A stretch of 43,727 nt of DNA from a bacterium (GCA_023139105.1 JAGLOF010000044.1:1-43727), one strand, 5' to 3'; positions 24,657-34,269 are shown, numbered from the stretch's first letter. Numbers and translations: made by a program. Notes: generated from the sequence alone by a model not told the origin.

Positions 24657-24718
24657 CACTTTTTACTTTATACTTTTTACTTGTTACTTCATCCTTATTA
24701 CTTCATCCTTGTTACTTT
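24657..24718. repeat. TTACTT / CATCCTT repeats between hydG and aspA
   Basis: The gap is nearly filled by units such as TTTTTACTTTATACTTTTTACTTGTTACTT and repeated TTACTTCATCCTT. They resemble the T-rich runs at 6675-6698 and 23177-23213, and probably arose by slippage. Confidence 0.5.
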
Positions 24719-24725
24719 AAAACTT

Positions 24726-26117
24726 CTAACAGAACACATCCCGTTTGCCGGCTTTAACCTGAGCGACCATCTTTTCCGACCGGGTCCGGATGACCGGATC
24801 CATTTCCGCAAGCGCTTCAGCGATGGTCTTCTCGCCAACGACCCTGGTCTCCGGTGTGGCATAATCGATCAAATATTCCTGGAATGTCGACAATGCATTG
24901 GGATCGCAATGGCACTTAATATCACCCGGTTTGGCAAGATCCATAAAATCTGCACCTGTTCTACCCAGACGATAACAGCCGGTACAGAATGACGGTGTGT
25001 AACCCAACGAAGCAACATCACGAATCACCTCATCCAAATCACGATGGTCACCTAGACTGAACTGACTGGAATCAACAGTGTCATCATCTCCATAACCTCC
25101 GGGATTTGTACGGGAGCCTGCGGATATCTGAGAAACTCCCAGATCAAAACTATTACGCCGTGTCTCAGCTGTCTCTCTGGTTGAGAGAATTATGCCCGTA
25201 TACGGGACTGCCAGGCGAAGAATGGCCATAATCTTGGAAAAATTTTCATCATTTACAGGTTTGGGTGGATGCTCGGCAATATCAGAACCGGTAGCCGGTT
25301 CAAGGCGCGGCACGCTGATTGTATGCGGCCCTATGCCATAGCGATCTTCCAGATGTTGAATATGCTGAAAAAGTGCCAGCATCTCAAATTTCCAATCATG
25401 AAGACCAAAAAGGACTCCAATGCCCAGGTCGTCTATACCTGCCTCCATTGCCCGGTCTAAAGCAGTAATCCGCCAGTTATAGTCACGCTTCCTGCCAGCT
25501 ACATGAACACGATGATAAGTATCCCAGTGGTATGTCTCCTGGAAAAGTTGATATGTACCAATATCAGCCGCCTTCAGATCTTTAAATTCATCCAGCGAGA
25601 GAGGGGCAACATTCACATTTACACGACGTATTTCACCATTATTGTGTTTGGTATTATAAATTGTATCTACGCATTTCAATATATAGGGAAAACCCTCACG
25701 GGGATAGGCCTCACCGGAAACCAAGAGCATGCGCTTGTGCCCCTGATCGATGAGTGCACGTGTCTCCTCGGCCACTTCCTTCTGGGTCAGGGAACGTCGA
25801 CTAATGGCTTTATTGCGAGCGCGGAAAGCGCAGTAGAGACACTCATTTGCGCAGAGGTTGGAGACATACATAGGGGCAAATATAACAAGGCGGCGACCAT
25901 AAATTGTCTCTTTAACACATTTGGCCGCATCATAAAGTTCATGCAGCACTTCAGGATCGTGAGCCTGCATTAGAATAGCTACCTGCTCAATATCCAAACC
26001 TTTCATATTGCGGGAAAGGCGTATAACATCCAGTATATCCTTATCGGTTACAGATTGATTCTTGTCCAAAATCTGTTGAATTTTGGATTCATTTATAATT
26101 GCCTGTTTGTGGTCCAT
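24726..26117 (-). CDS. hydG: [FeFe]-hydrogenase maturase HydG (tyrosine lyase)
   Basis: HydG is the radical-SAM enzyme that cleaves tyrosine to make the CO and cyanide ligands of the H-cluster iron. The 463 residues show radical-SAM cysteines C89, C93 and C96 (NLCANECLYCAF), QLFQETYHWDTYHRVH, GVLFGLHDWKFE, SVPRLEPATGSD and the C-terminal auxiliary-cluster site CTGCYRLGRTG...KCHC. This C-terminal site separates HydG from the related thiamine enzyme ThiH. The chain ends in a Cys. AAGGA stands eight bases before the ATG. It follows the regulator gene and precedes aspA. Confidence 0.95.
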   Translation of the reverse strand: MDHKQAIINESKIQQILDKNQSVTDKDILDVIRLSRNMKGLDIEQVAILMQAHDPEVLHELYDAAKCVKETIYGRRLVIFAPMYVSNLCANECLYCAFRARNKAISRRSLTQKEVAEETRALIDQGHKRMLLVSGEAYPREGFPYILKCVDTIYNTKHNNGEIRRVNVNVAPLSLDEFKDLKAADIGTYQLFQETYHWDTYHRVHVAGRKRDYNWRITALDRAMEAGIDDLGIGVLFGLHDWKFEMLALFQHIQHLEDRYGIGPHTISVPRLEPATGSDIAEHPPKPVNDENFSKIMAILRLAVPYTGIILSTRETAETRRNSFDLGVSQISAGSRTNPGGYGDDDTVDSSQFSLGDHRDLDEVIRDVASLGYTPSFCTGCYRLGRTGADFMDLAKPGDIKCHCDPNALSTFQEYLIDYATPETRVVGEKTIAEALAEMDPVIRTRSEKMVAQVKAGKRDVFC

Positions 26118-26302
26118 TCAGTATTCCTTTCCTGTCATCACCAACAAATAGTAGAGATGGAGGGTACATACCCTGTAATCAGGACTCGACAAAACATATA
26201 ATATCTTTGATGGCGATCTATGGCAACGTCAAGCGCAAATTCTCTTTTTTGATAATTCCAAATAATTCAATTTTCTATGAAATCTAAAAAGGGGAATTGT
26301 GT

Positions 26303-26566
26303 TTAAAGCTTGGCAAAGCCTGTCTTCACAGTAACACCTGGTAGCTGACCGACTTTTCCGGTCAAAGCTCCAATGTCATCTGTGTTGCCATCTACGATAA
26401 GAGAAATGATTGATAAGTGTCGATCCCTGTAAGGCAAACCCAGCCTTCCAACAATCAGGAAAGAATAAGAATGGAGAATATCGTTCAGTTCATGGTAGGA
26501 CTGATCGGGTTGGTCTATGATGATACCTACAAAACCAATGCGGCGTTCATTTGTACGTATATCCAT
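26303..26566 (-). CDS. TM1266-type iron-only hydrogenase system regulator
   Basis: The 87-residue protein fits the small family named after Thermotoga TM1266, found with hyd maturation genes and put forward as an iron-only hydrogenase system regulator. Its pattern is an ERRIGFVGIIID start, a LHSYSFLIVGRLGLPYRDRHLSIISLIVDG middle and a C-terminal GKVGQLPGVTVKTGF, an ACT/NikR-C-like ferredoxin fold. Ligand and mechanism are unknown. GGAGGAAGAG before the ATG is a strong ribosome site. It is the first gene of the hyd block, directly behind a good promoter (26633-26661). Location fits a co-transcribed sensor of the system. Confidence 0.85.
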   Translation of the reverse strand: MDIRTNERRIGFVGIIIDQPDQSYHELNDILHSYSFLIVGRLGLPYRDRHLSIISLIVDGNTDDIGALTGKVGQLPGVTVKTGFAKL

Positions 26567-26632
26567 CTCTTCCTCCTGAATGTCAGGGAAAATCTCCCCT
26601 TCATCTTAGAGTTACGGTTAATTACTCCATAT

Positions 26633-26661
26633 AGAATACTGAAATTGACTTTCAAAAGCAA
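26633..26661 (-). promoter_or_regulatory. Sigma70-type promoter of the hyd maturation genes
   Basis: On the minus strand TTGCTT (26656-26661) and TATTCT (26633-26638) are 17 bases apart, about 70 bp upstream of the TM1266-type gene. An overlapping TTGAAA-N16-TATATG alternative is also present. Confidence 0.5.
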
Positions 26662-26846
26662 GCTTTATTTGTCTCTATACAGAATCGAAGTGCTGCCTTG
26701 CGCTGAATCATTTAAAATTCAGAAAAACGCTGTGTAGCATATCACCATACAGATTCCGGAAACCCCCATCTTTCATTCCGAAAACAACAACATTTCATTT
26801 TGTGCACATCTCCAAAAAACCATACATGAATCAACAAAAAATGACT

Positions 26847-26863
26847 TAGGCACATTAATTGCA
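26847..26863 (+). promoter_or_regulatory. Sigma54 (RpoN)-type promoter of the chemoreceptor
   Basis: TAGGCACATTAATTGCA matches the sigma54 consensus with the invariant GG (26849-26850) and GC (26861-26862) exactly ten bases apart and the TTGCA end intact. Only the T before GG and the base after CAC differ. Transcription would start near 26874, about 108 bases before the receptor's GTG. Confidence 0.6.
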
Positions 26864-26981
26864 GATTTTTTTGCTTTCTAAATCAACACCATAATAGACG
26901 GTACTCACCCCAGGCTCGTCCCGGCTATAAGCCTAACACCCATCAGGCACATTATTTTCAATAGTTACAGGGAGAAACAAA

Positions 26982-28586
26982 GTGAAAACAAATTTTATCA
27001 CAGAAATTCTGGGCAAAATTAAAATCCGCTATCAATTAATGGCAATACCCATACTGTTTATCTTCTCCATGGCAGGTCTAATGGTTTATACATATGACAC
27101 CGTTAGCAGAAATAAAACGGATGATCTGATAATTGATGTAGCCGGCCGCCAGAGAATGCTGAACCAGAGGCATATGAAGGAAATCTTACTTGCCGCCAAT
27201 AATATTGAGACAAGTATAAATGCTACAAGAAAACTCTTTAACTCTACAACTAATGCTTTTCTTAATGGTGGCACACTACTTATAAATACCAAAACAGGAC
27301 AGACACTTGACATTACAGAATCTGATAATGATCAGTTTTCCTCCAAATTGTCTGAAATTTCCAAACTAATGGTACAATTTACATCAATAGCAGATAAATA
27401 CATTAAAGATTCCGGCAGTGTATCAATAGACCGCCTCCTGAAACTTAATTCAAAAATTCATGTTGCTACAAATGATGCAGTTAAAATGTTAACCGGTACC
27501 AATATTAAAAATGCCAACGATATGCTTAAGTTTCAATTAATTATATGTATACTTATTTCTGCAATGGGATTTGGACTCAGCCTTTTGGTTATAGGAGATA
27601 TTGACGATTCCATGAAAGAGATTACCATCCTGGCCCGCGAGATAGGCAGTGGTGATCTCACTCACAATTTACAAAGTGCACGTACCGATGAAATAGGCGA
27701 TACCTTTCGTGCAATTGATTTAATGAGACTGAGTATCAAAAACATTGTTGAAAGCCTGCAAGCAAATACGGATTCAATAATGAAAGCATCTTTAGGTATT
27801 GGGTCCACATCCTCTCAACTTGCAGCAGGAGCGGAAAATCAAACAATTCAAACAACAGAAGTAGCCGCAGCTGTCCAGCAAATGACAGCAACCATTGTTG
27901 AAAATGCCAGTAACGCAAATCAGACAGCACAACTTGCAGAGACTGCAACAACAATGGCAGAGCGGGGTTCAAAAGCAATGGAAGATGCTCGTAAAGGTAT
28001 GGAAAAAATAGTATCAACATCAAGTCAAAATGTTGATACTATACAATCTCTTGCAAAACGTACTGATGAAATAGGTGAAATTATAAATGTCATAGAAGAT
28101 ATTGCAGACCAGACCAATCTGCTGGCTTTAAATGCTGCTATTGAAGCTGCCAGGGCAGGAGAGCAGGGACGCGGATTTGCCGTTGTAGCAGATGAAGTCC
28201 GTAAACTCGCAGAGCGTACAACCAATGCAACAGCACAGATCAGTGAGACAATTTCGGCGATCCAGAAAGATACTCAAGAAGCGGAATCTGCAACCAACAA
28301 GGCACAGATAGTTATCAAAGCCGGCCAGGAAGCAATTGGGCAAACTGAAAATGCTCTGTCAGACATTATAATTTCAGTAAACAATTCTATGGGAATGATA
28401 TCTCAAATTGCAGCAGCTACACAGGAAATGAGTGCCGGAGCTGAAGAAATATCAAGAAATGTTGATGCAATTTCTACTGTTACCAAAGAATCTGCTTCCG
28501 GAGCGGAAATGCTTGCAGGAAGTGCCAAGCAATTAAACAATGAGACAGACTCTCTCAAATTATTGGTTGGAAAATTTACATTATAA
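26982..28586 (+). CDS. Methyl-accepting chemotaxis protein with PilJ-type sensor
   Basis: The 534-residue receptor has a first membrane segment (about residues 20-38), an exported sensor part (42-182), a second membrane segment (184-206), a HAMP domain (to about 258) and a full cytoplasmic signalling domain whose hairpin tip reads [20 protein letters not shown] (from about residue 374). The sensor opens with [18 protein letters not shown], the mark of the PilJ/NarX-like N-terminal domain found in type IV pilus chemotaxis receptors and nitrate sensors. Translation starts at GTG with GGGAG seven bases upstream. A sigma54-type promoter lies upstream. No che or pil genes are near, so it is an orphan receptor; the ligand is unknown. 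Confidence 0.92.
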   Translation: MKTNFITEILGKIKIRYQLMAIPILFIFSMAGLMVYTYDTVSRNKTDDLIIDVAGRQRMLNQRHMKEILLAANNIETSINATRKLFNSTTNAFLNGGTLLINTKTGQTLDITESDNDQFSSKLSEISKLMVQFTSIADKYIKDSGSVSIDRLLKLNSKIHVATNDAVKMLTGTNIKNANDMLKFQLIICILISAMGFGLSLLVIGDIDDSMKEITILAREIGSGDLTHNLQSARTDEIGDTFRAIDLMRLSIKNIVESLQANTDSIMKASLGIGSTSSQLAAGAENQTIQTTEVAAAVQQMTATIVENASNANQTAQLAETATTMAERGSKAMEDARKGMEKIVSTSSQNVDTIQSLAKRTDEIGEIINVIEDIADQTNLLALNAAIEAARAGEQGRGFAVVADEVRKLAERTTNATAQISETISAIQKDTQEAESATNKAQIVIKAGQEAIGQTENALSDIIISVNNSMGMISQIAAATQEMSAGAEEISRNVDAISTVTKESASGAEMLAGSAKQLNNETDSLKLLVGKFTL

Positions 28587-28608
28587 ATTGAACATTAAAG
28601 TATATAAA

Positions 28609-28641
28609 AAAACGTCCCCGGCCAAATGGTCGGGGACGTTT
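28609..28641 (-). terminator. Rho-independent terminator between the chemoreceptor and FadL genes
   Basis: AAACGTCCCCG (28609-28619) and CGGGGACGTTT (28631-28641) form a perfect 11-bp stem around an 11-base loop. On the minus strand it is followed by a run of T, so it ends the FadL transcript; on the plus strand the T-run is shorter but it may also stop the chemoreceptor message. Confidence 0.85.
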
Positions 28642-28656
28642 ACATTTCAAACAGCC

Positions 28657-29916
28657 TTATTTACTCAAATTATAATGCACTGCAATATTAGGAACAATCA
28701 TTGTCATGCCGTGAATTCCGGGCATGGCATGAGCATAAGTTCCCACTGGGATCTCTAAATCCTTGCCCATCAGGTACTCTAATGAAAAATCAAAGCTGAA
28801 TGGACCACCTGCATTGAAACCCATGCCAACGGTAATGACATTATATGAAAGTTGAGGCAGAAGAATATTGGCCGTTTCATCTACACCTGGAGTAGGATCA
28901 TTATAATAACCTGCACGAAGAGCAATTGTCTCATTCAACTTGTACTGAGCACCAAATCGAATCTGTAAAGCATCTTCCCAATGGAAAGGCATCTTATCCC
29001 CACCCATCTGGCCCATGGCAAAAGCCCAGGTTGCATCAGCATATTTTGTCATAATATGATCTATCTTTGACCACTGTGTCCATTGAACATCGGCAGTAAA
29101 AGTAAGTTTATCATTGGGCATGAAAGCAATGCCGCCGCCTACCCAGATAGGCCAGGTGATATCACGATCAAAATCAGAATCTGCCGGAGCACCCATCTGT
29201 TGCATCAAAGGTGCATTTGCTGTACCGGAAAAACCAACTTTATTCTCTGTTTTAACGGTTAGACCGATCTGGAATTTGGGGCTGGGTTTAAATAGCATAC
29301 CAATTGTAAAACCAAGACCAGTACCATGGCCATCATCTACATACTGGGCATCCATTGTACCGTTTCCATCTGCATCTACAGGGCGCTGCATCTCCATAAT
29401 ACCATAAGCGATATTTACAGTGGCACCAATGGCAAATTTTTCTGAAGCCTTAAATGATATGGCCGGACCAAAATTAAAAATACCGATCTTGCTCATCCAT
29501 AAGAAATTACCGCCCAAGTTAGCAAGGTCCTTGCCATCCCACTCAGCACCCAGGCCTGAGGGTATATCTGCATAGAAGCCAAGCTTGATTTTTTCACTTA
29601 CATCAAAAAAGGCTGCCAAAGCACCGGAGATATAGTGATTGGTTTTACTGGTAGCATCTATACCTGCCATATCCAATTTGTATGTTGCTGTTGGAATCAC
29701 ATCGGTAAAGTAAAAACTGAAATTTGTACCTTTCAACTGGCTTAAACCAGCAGGATTAAAAAAGACTGCACTGAAATCATCGGCCAGGCCCACAAAAGCG
29801 CCTCCCATACCAATAGACTTGGAACCAACACCATTGAGATTCAAACCATTACCCAACAGCAAAGCCGGAATAAGCAGAATAGAAAGCAATACTGCTCTTG
29901 TACGCATTTTGTTCAT
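28657..29916 (-). CDS. OmpP1/FadL/TodX-family outer-membrane channel
   Basis: This beta-barrel of about 419 residues carries hydrophobic substrates such as long-chain fatty acids or aromatics across the outer membrane. A signal peptide (to LLLGNG) is followed by the family's N-terminal hatch: GLNLNGVGSKSIGMGGAFVGLADDFSAVFFNPAGLSQL, with the conserved NPAG. Alternating beta strands fill the rest, and a strand ending in VHYNLSK closes it. I set the start at the ATG at 29916, behind GAGGGAGGA; a TTG further upstream would include that ribosome site in the coding part. It follows the small Cys-rich membrane protein closely on the same strand and ends at a strong terminator. Confidence 0.9.
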   Translation of the reverse strand: MNKMRTRAVLLSILLIPALLLGNGLNLNGVGSKSIGMGGAFVGLADDFSAVFFNPAGLSQLKGTNFSFYFTDVIPTATYKLDMAGIDATSKTNHYISGALAAFFDVSEKIKLGFYADIPSGLGAEWDGKDLANLGGNFLWMSKIGIFNFGPAISFKASEKFAIGATVNIAYGIMEMQRPVDADGNGTMDAQYVDDGHGTGLGFTIGMLFKPSPKFQIGLTVKTENKVGFSGTANAPLMQQMGAPADSDFDRDITWPIWVGGGIAFMPNDKLTFTADVQWTQWSKIDHIMTKYADATWAFAMGQMGGDKMPFHWEDALQIRFGAQYKLNETIALRAGYYNDPTPGVDETANILLPQLSYNVITVGMGFNAGGPFSFDFSLEYLMGKDLEIPVGTYAHAMPGIHGMTMIVPNIAVHYNLSK

Positions 29917-29965
29917 TTGTTCCTCCCTCAAGAGATTTTTTGGTTATCGAATCAATCGATTCAAT

Positions 29966-30166
29966 TTAAACCATTTTTTTTGAATGTACGGAAGTGCCGC
30001 AGCATTCATGTTCGGATGAAGCCCCAGACTCTGTCTGGCAGTGACCCTCTCCACAACAACCTGAAGGCCGTTTTTTATATCGGGCAAATATTAATACACC
30101 CGCCAATAAAGAAAAAGCCAGCATGACTACACAAACGATGATTATGAAACTTATCATTTTTTCCAT
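29966..30166 (-). CDS. Small Cys-rich single-pass membrane protein
   Basis: The 66-residue product has one N-terminal membrane helix (about residues 5-28), basic residues just after it (RYKKR) and a tail with five cysteines and three histidines (GCCGEGHCQ... EHECCG... H), which could bind a metal ion. The layout recalls small FeoB-associated Cys-rich proteins, but the match is not firm. It overlaps the end of the CBS gene; an internal ATG three codons in would give an ATGA overlap with that gene's stop. Neither start has a strong ribosome site, which fits translational coupling. The function is unknown. Confidence 0.6.
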   Translation of the reverse strand: MEKMISFIIIVCVVMLAFSLLAGVLIFARYKKRPSGCCGEGHCQTESGASSEHECCGTSVHSKKMV

Positions 30167-30600
30167 TTCCAGTCTTCATAATAACTCCAACTGACTTTTG
30201 ACAATTGTTCTTTTTTCTCGTTCAATACAGCCCTGGTCAAATCACCAATAGATAACAGTCCCAACGCCCGCCCCTCTTTCATCACCAATACGTGTCGTAA
30301 TCGTTTGCCCAACATCAAATCCTGAAGAGAATAGACAGCCGTATCATGAGGGGCAAACACCAACTCTGACGTTGCTGCTTTTTTAAGCATTGTCGTTCCA
30401 GGATTAAACCCTGGGACCTGAGCATCGCGTACTAAATCTTTTTCTGTATAAATCCCCCTGAACACATTACCATCTTTCACCAAAACAGAGCCGATTTTGT
30501 GTGCAGCCATCAACTTCAGTGCCTCAGCCACAGTCTCTTGAGATCCAAGAAAGACTAATTCACATCCTTTTTCTTTCAGGATCTCTTCAGCCGTCTTCAT
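30154..30600 (-). CDS. CBS-domain pair protein
   Basis: This 148-residue protein is built from two CBS repeats: a first one with ETVAEALKLMAAHKIGSVLVKDGNVFRGIYTEKDLVRD (about residues 20-60) and a second with DTAVYSLQDLMLGKRLRHVLVMKEGRALGLLSIGDLTRAV (about 85-128). CBS pairs bind adenosine nucleotides and sense energy state. Nothing else is attached, so it would act on a partner protein or the nearby genes' products. AAGGAG stands before the ATG at 30600, which I prefer to a longer frame. It is first in a likely operon with the Cys-rich membrane protein and the FadL channel. Confidence 0.88.
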   Translation of the reverse strand: MKTAEEILKEKGCELVFLGSQETVAEALKLMAAHKIGSVLVKDGNVFRGIYTEKDLVRDAQVPGFNPGTTMLKKAATSELVFAPHDTAVYSLQDLMLGKRLRHVLVMKEGRALGLLSIGDLTRAVLNEKKEQLSKVSWSYYEDWKWKK

Positions 30601-30994
30601 ATCACACTCCTTTTTGTGGATCGCTTGATGCAATCACGAACACTGACAACCCCAGGATCTATACTTTTACGCTCTCGTAGTATTCGTAGACCATGCTCTT
30701 GCTCTATTTACCACAACCGGGAAACTTATAATGGATCCCCGACAAGAGCATTGACCTCCGGTCGGCATAAAGAGTTCGGGGATGACGGTAAAGTAATAAT
30801 CCCTAAATCCTATTACTCCAGCTCTTTTCCGTGTGCTCCGTGGGCAGCGCTCTTGCTTTAATTATTTTTTCTCTTCTTTTCTGCTCTTCTTCGTTCCTTT
30901 CGTAGGCAAAAGCTCTTGCTCTTCAACCCTCACCCTATCTCCATCCATGATTATCCGCTCTTCCCGTGTGATCAGTGTTCCATTGGAGTTTGCT
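30601..30994. other. 394-bp gap with repeats and a hairpin between nqrF and the CBS gene
   Basis: The gap holds an inverted repeat ATCCCCGA (30735-30742) / TCGGGGAT (30776-30783) and a CCGTG-family cluster at about 30828-30992. The latter has CCGTGTGCTCCGTGGGC, TTTCGTAGGCAAAAGCTCTTG and CCGTGTGATCAGTGTTCCATTGGAG. A short plus-strand frame through here (30616-30861) looks like chance. Confidence 0.5.
30828..30992. repeat. Dispersed intergenic repeat cluster, CCGTG and CGTAGGCAA modules
   Basis: This copy carries all modules of the family: CCGTGTGCTCCGTGGGCAGC, then TTCCTTTCGTAGGCAAAAGC and the CCGTGTGATCAGTGTTCCATTGGAGTTT end. The same last two modules occur near 23091-23169 in the aspA-hydF gap, 7.7 kb away. 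Confidence 0.6.
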
Positions 30995-32230
30995 CTATCC
31001 ACCAAAATCATCAAACATTATATTTTCCGGGTCAACCCCCAGGCTGTCAAGCATAGCAGTTACTGCATCATTCATCATCGGTGGACCGCAGAGATAATAC
31101 TCACAATCTTCGGGTGCCGGATGATCTTTGAGATATTCATCATAAAGCACTTGATGGATAAAACCGGTAGGCCCTATCCAACAATCCTCCGGTAATGGTT
31201 CTGACAAAGCCAATGCCCAACGGAAGTTTGGATTAGCTTTAGCCAGCTGATCGAACTCTTCATCGTAGAAGGATTCACGTTTGGACCGGGCACCGTACCA
31301 ATAAGAGATCTTACGTTTGGATGACAGACGTTTGAGTTGATCAAAAATATGTGAGCGCATGGGGGCCATGCCAGCACCACCGCCTATAAAAATCATCTCA
31401 TTGTCTGTTTCCCGCGCAAAAAATTCTCCGTATGGGCCGGAGATCACCACCTCATCTCCTGGTGTAAGGTTGAAAATAAAAGATGACATCTGACCCGGCG
31501 GTACATTGGACAGACGTGGTGGGGGTGAAGCAACACGCACATTAAGCATGATGACCCCCTCTTCCTCCGGGTAATTGGCCATGGAATAGGCACGCATAAC
31601 AGGTTCTTCTACTTTGGAGACAAATCGCCACATGTCAAATTTATCCCAGTCACCCCTGTACTCATCTTCTATTTTAAAATCCCGGTATGAAACAACATGG
31701 GCAGGTGCTTCAATCTGTATATAACCTCCTGCACGAAAATCAACATTCTCTCCAGCCGGAAGCTCAAGAATTAACTCCTTTATGAAAGTAGCAACATTTA
31801 TGTTTGAGCGTACTTTACATGTCCACTTTCTAATATCAAAAATTTCCGTCGGGATTTCCAATTTCAAATTACCCTTGACAGGTACCTGGCAACTTAGTCT
31901 GTATCCTTGCCTTGCCTCAAGACGAGTCAGAACAGACGCCTCAGTAGGAAGCAGAGAACCTCCACCTGCACTTAGCTTGCACTTACACTGACCACAGGTT
32001 CCTCCTCCACCGCAGGCAGAAGGAAGAAATATCTCTCTTTCGGCAAGAGTGTTTAATAGCTTACCTCCCAGGGCAACTTCATATCTATGCTTTTCGGAAT
32101 CATTGATAATAATTTCTGCTGAACCGGACGGCATAAGCCGTGCCTTGGCCGCCAAAATAATTACTACCAGCGTAAGAACTATAATAGTAAAAAAACCAAC
32201 ACCCAGGAGCATTTGTACAGACCCGGCCAT
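30995..32230 (-). CDS. nqrF: Na+-translocating NADH:quinone reductase subunit F
   Basis: NqrF is the entry point for electrons: it takes them from NADH through FAD to a [2Fe-2S] centre on the inner side of the membrane. The 411-residue protein has an N-terminal membrane helix (about residues 9-27), a ferredoxin domain with the cysteines of [13 protein letters not shown] and YRLSCQV, then an FAD domain (RAYSMANYP) and an NAD-binding domain ([24 protein letters not shown]). The chain ends in the typical MFDDFGG. It is the last gene of the nqrC-F row; eight bases separate it from nqrE. Confidence 0.95.
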   Translation of the reverse strand: MAGSVQMLLGVGFFTIIVLTLVVIILAAKARLMPSGSAEIIINDSEKHRYEVALGGKLLNTLAEREIFLPSACGGGGTCGQCKCKLSAGGGSLLPTEASVLTRLEARQGYRLSCQVPVKGNLKLEIPTEIFDIRKWTCKVRSNINVATFIKELILELPAGENVDFRAGGYIQIEAPAHVVSYRDFKIEDEYRGDWDKFDMWRFVSKVEEPVMRAYSMANYPEEEGVIMLNVRVASPPPRLSNVPPGQMSSFIFNLTPGDEVVISGPYGEFFARETDNEMIFIGGGAGMAPMRSHIFDQLKRLSSKRKISYWYGARSKRESFYDEEFDQLAKANPNFRWALALSEPLPEDCWIGPTGFIHQVLYDEYLKDHPAPEDCEYYLCGPPMMNDAVTAMLDSLGVDPENIMFDDFGG

Positions 32231-32238
32231 GTACCCCC

Positions 32239-32850
32239 CTAAAGTTGAATGCCTGAAAATAGCATGAATGATATAGCCATCAGGCCAACTGTGATAAATG
32301 TAATGCCAAGACCGCGAAGACCTTTGGGCACATTACCATAACGCATCTTCTCACGGATTCCTGCAAGTGCAACTATTGCCAATGCAAATCCAACTCCGGA
32401 TCCAATACCGAATACTACAGATTCTCCAAAGTTATAATCTCTCTCCACCATCAAGAGTGAACCACCTAAAATAGCACAGTTTACAGTAATCAAAGGCAAA
32501 AAAATTCCCAGAGAATTGTAGAGCTTTGGGACAAAGCGATCCAAAAACATCTCAAGAATCTGCACCATGGCAGCAATTACACCGATATATGAGATAAGGC
32601 CCAAAAATGTTAAATCCACATTGGGCAATCCAGCCCAAGCCAGGGCACCATCTGCCAATAGATAATGCAGGATAAGATTGTTTACAGGCATGGTAATAGA
32701 TTGCACTACAACAACTGCAATACCCAAACCAACGGCAGTATCCACACGTTTGGAAACTGCAAGAAATGTACACATCCCCAGAAAAAAGGCCAGAGCCATA
32801 TTCTCCAGAAATATAGCTCTTATAAACAGGCTGAGATAATGTTCAAACAT
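32239..32850 (-). CDS. nqrE: Na+-translocating NADH:quinone reductase subunit E
   Basis: NqrE is one of the two related six-helix membrane subunits, with NqrD, that form the sodium path and hold an iron centre between them. The 203 residues include the family start [41 protein letters not shown]-like [21 protein letters not shown] and the closing [22 protein letters not shown]. The iron-binding cysteine of this subunit family is present (MCTFLAVS). The position between nqrD and nqrF is canonical. Confidence 0.94.
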   Translation of the reverse strand: MFEHYLSLFIRAIFLENMALAFFLGMCTFLAVSKRVDTAVGLGIAVVVVQSITMPVNNLILHYLLADGALAWAGLPNVDLTFLGLISYIGVIAAMVQILEMFLDRFVPKLYNSLGIFLPLITVNCAILGGSLLMVERDYNFGESVVFGIGSGVGFALAIVALAGIREKMRYGNVPKGLRGLGITFITVGLMAISFMLFSGIQL

Positions 32851-32885
32851 TTGTATCCCCGGAAATAATACTAATAATTATGATA

Positions 32886-33512
32886 CTATTCTTCATTCTC
32901 TTCGGGTCTCCAGGTACGAATAGCCCAGATAATAAGTCCAATTATAAAAAATGCACTGGGAGGCAGCAGGAACAGACCATTGGGAATATACCATCCACTA
33001 TCTGTATACAAAGGCAAAATAGTATGACCCAACAATGTACCGGAACCAATCAACTCTCTAAAGAAAGCCACAATCACAAGAATCAAACTGTAACCAAGAC
33101 CATTTCCAATTCCATCAAGCATTGATTGAATTGGCGGATTCTTCAGGGCATAAGCTTCGGCCCGACCCATTATTATACAATTGGTAATAATAAGACCTAC
33201 ATAAACCGACAACTGCTTTGATACATCATAGGCAAATGCCTTTATGAGCTGATCGGCAATAATCACCAGAGAAGCGATAATAGTCATCTCTACAATAATG
33301 CGGATAGAACCGGGAATATGTTTACGAATAGCACTGATAGACAAATTTGAAAAAGCCAGTACAAAAGTAACAGCCAGGGACATTACAATGGCTGTCTCCA
33401 ACTTTGATGTCACAGCCAAAGCCGAGCAAACACCAAGGATCTGTGCCGTAATAGGATTCTCTTTAAATATAGGGCCGAAAAGGACAGTAAATTTTTTCAT
33501 AGGATTAGCCAT
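32886..33512 (-). CDS. nqrD: Na+-translocating NADH:quinone reductase subunit D
   Basis: NqrD is the partner of NqrE in the membrane core of the sodium pump. The protein is about 208 residues from the ATG at 33512. Family marks are [30 protein letters not shown] with the iron-binding cysteine, [28 protein letters not shown] and a last helix before the charged WRPEENEE tail. The start overlaps the end of nqrC by eight bases; the ribosome site GGAG directly abuts the ATG, so the later ATG at 33500 is also possible. Both give a normal-length protein. Confidence 0.92.
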   Translation of the reverse strand: MANPMKKFTVLFGPIFKENPITAQILGVCSALAVTSKLETAIVMSLAVTFVLAFSNLSISAIRKHIPGSIRIIVEMTIIASLVIIADQLIKAFAYDVSKQLSVYVGLIITNCIIMGRAEAYALKNPPIQSMLDGIGNGLGYSLILVIVAFFRELIGSGTLLGHTILPLYTDSGWYIPNGLFLLPPSAFFIIGLIIWAIRTWRPEENEE

Positions 33513-34269
33513 CTCCGCGTTTTTTATCCAGCCACGGCCCGTAACCATTGGAACCCAGCCAGAATTGAATGGTCATATCAACACCCCGCGTAGTAAGCGT
33601 AGAGCCAGACAGACCGTCGATCTGATATTTGGACTGAGGCGAAGAGAGATCCACCTTCCCCTTGATCACCTGCAGCTTAAGCGATCCGGCCTCGTCAAAG
33701 ACCATCTTGCCATTCCATTGGGCCTTCCACTGGGGATTGTCAATCTCTCCGCCCAGGCCCGGCGTTTCGCCATGTTCATAGAAAGTCAGGCCGCGGACTG
33801 TCTTGAGATCGGCATCCAAGGCGATAAACCCATACATTGTAGACCACAGGCCTTTTCCTGCAATTGGCAGAATCCAGCGGGTGACGGCATCACCTTCCCG
33901 GACAGAATAAATGCTCAACGTCCTGGGGCGTACGCGTATGCCGGCCAAATCCTTTTCCGGCGAAAGTGCCTCATGTAGCACGGCCTTCTTCAATGCCACT
34001 TTCAAATCCACATTTTCCATCGATGCGGACACAGTTCCTTTGGCCAGATCAATCTGCATAGACTCAATCTTTTCCCTGTAGAGCGCGTCCACATCACCAC
34101 CGGCTGTCTCGATGCCACCGGCAATCAAAATGTTGCGCAGCTTTTCAAGACGCTGGTTCTCCTGCTGCCTGGCCTTCAGCCCGATGGCCGTGGCCGAGAC
34201 CAGCACCGAACAGACAAGACACACCGCTAATGCAACAACAATAGTCTTCTTTGTACTCTCATTTTGCAT
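33505..34269 (-). CDS. nqrC: Na+-translocating NADH:quinone reductase subunit C
   Basis: NqrC carries a covalently bound FMN on the outer side of the membrane. The 254-residue protein (from 34269) has an N-terminal membrane helix (about residues 9-30), and its C-terminal FMN-binding domain ends with [14 protein letters not shown], where the second Thr of the SGSTLT motif is the expected flavin attachment site. The stretch [30 protein letters not shown] is also typical. GAGG lies nine bases before the chosen ATG; a longer frame adds eleven residues. Unlike the usual operon, a 324-bp repeat-bearing gap separates it from nqrB. The flavin transferase ApbE is not in the window. Confidence 0.93.
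   Translation of the reverse strand: MQNESTKKTIVVALAVCLVCSVLVSATAIGLKARQQENQRLEKLRNILIAGGIETAGGDVDALYREKIESMQIDLAKGTVSASMENVDLKVALKKAVLHEALSPEKDLAGIRVRPRTLSIYSVREGDAVTRWILPIAGKGLWSTMYGFIALDADLKTVRGLTFYEHGETPGLGGEIDNPQWKAQWNGKMVFDEAGSLKLQVIKGKVDLSSPQSKYQIDGLSGSTLTTRGVDMTIQFWLGSNGYGPWLDKKRGDG

Larger units (their letters stand above)
26567..26981. other. 415-bp divergent promoter region between the hyd block and the chemoreceptor
   Basis: The hyd genes leave to the left and the chemoreceptor to the right. The gap contains a sigma70-type promoter for hyd (26633-26661) and a sigma54-type site for the chemoreceptor (26847-26863). Between them lies an 8-bp palindrome TGTGCACA near 26800 that could be an activator site. 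No gene is convincing here. Confidence 0.5.

Noticed and set aside
26417-26737. 106-codon plus-strand frame opposite the TM1266-type gene and hyd promoter
   Set aside because: It runs through the reverse of a clear gene and a promoter, and its composition looks random.
30616-30861. 81-codon plus-strand frame between the CBS gene and nqrF
   Set aside because: It is read through repeat and hairpin sequence, with no ribosome site.
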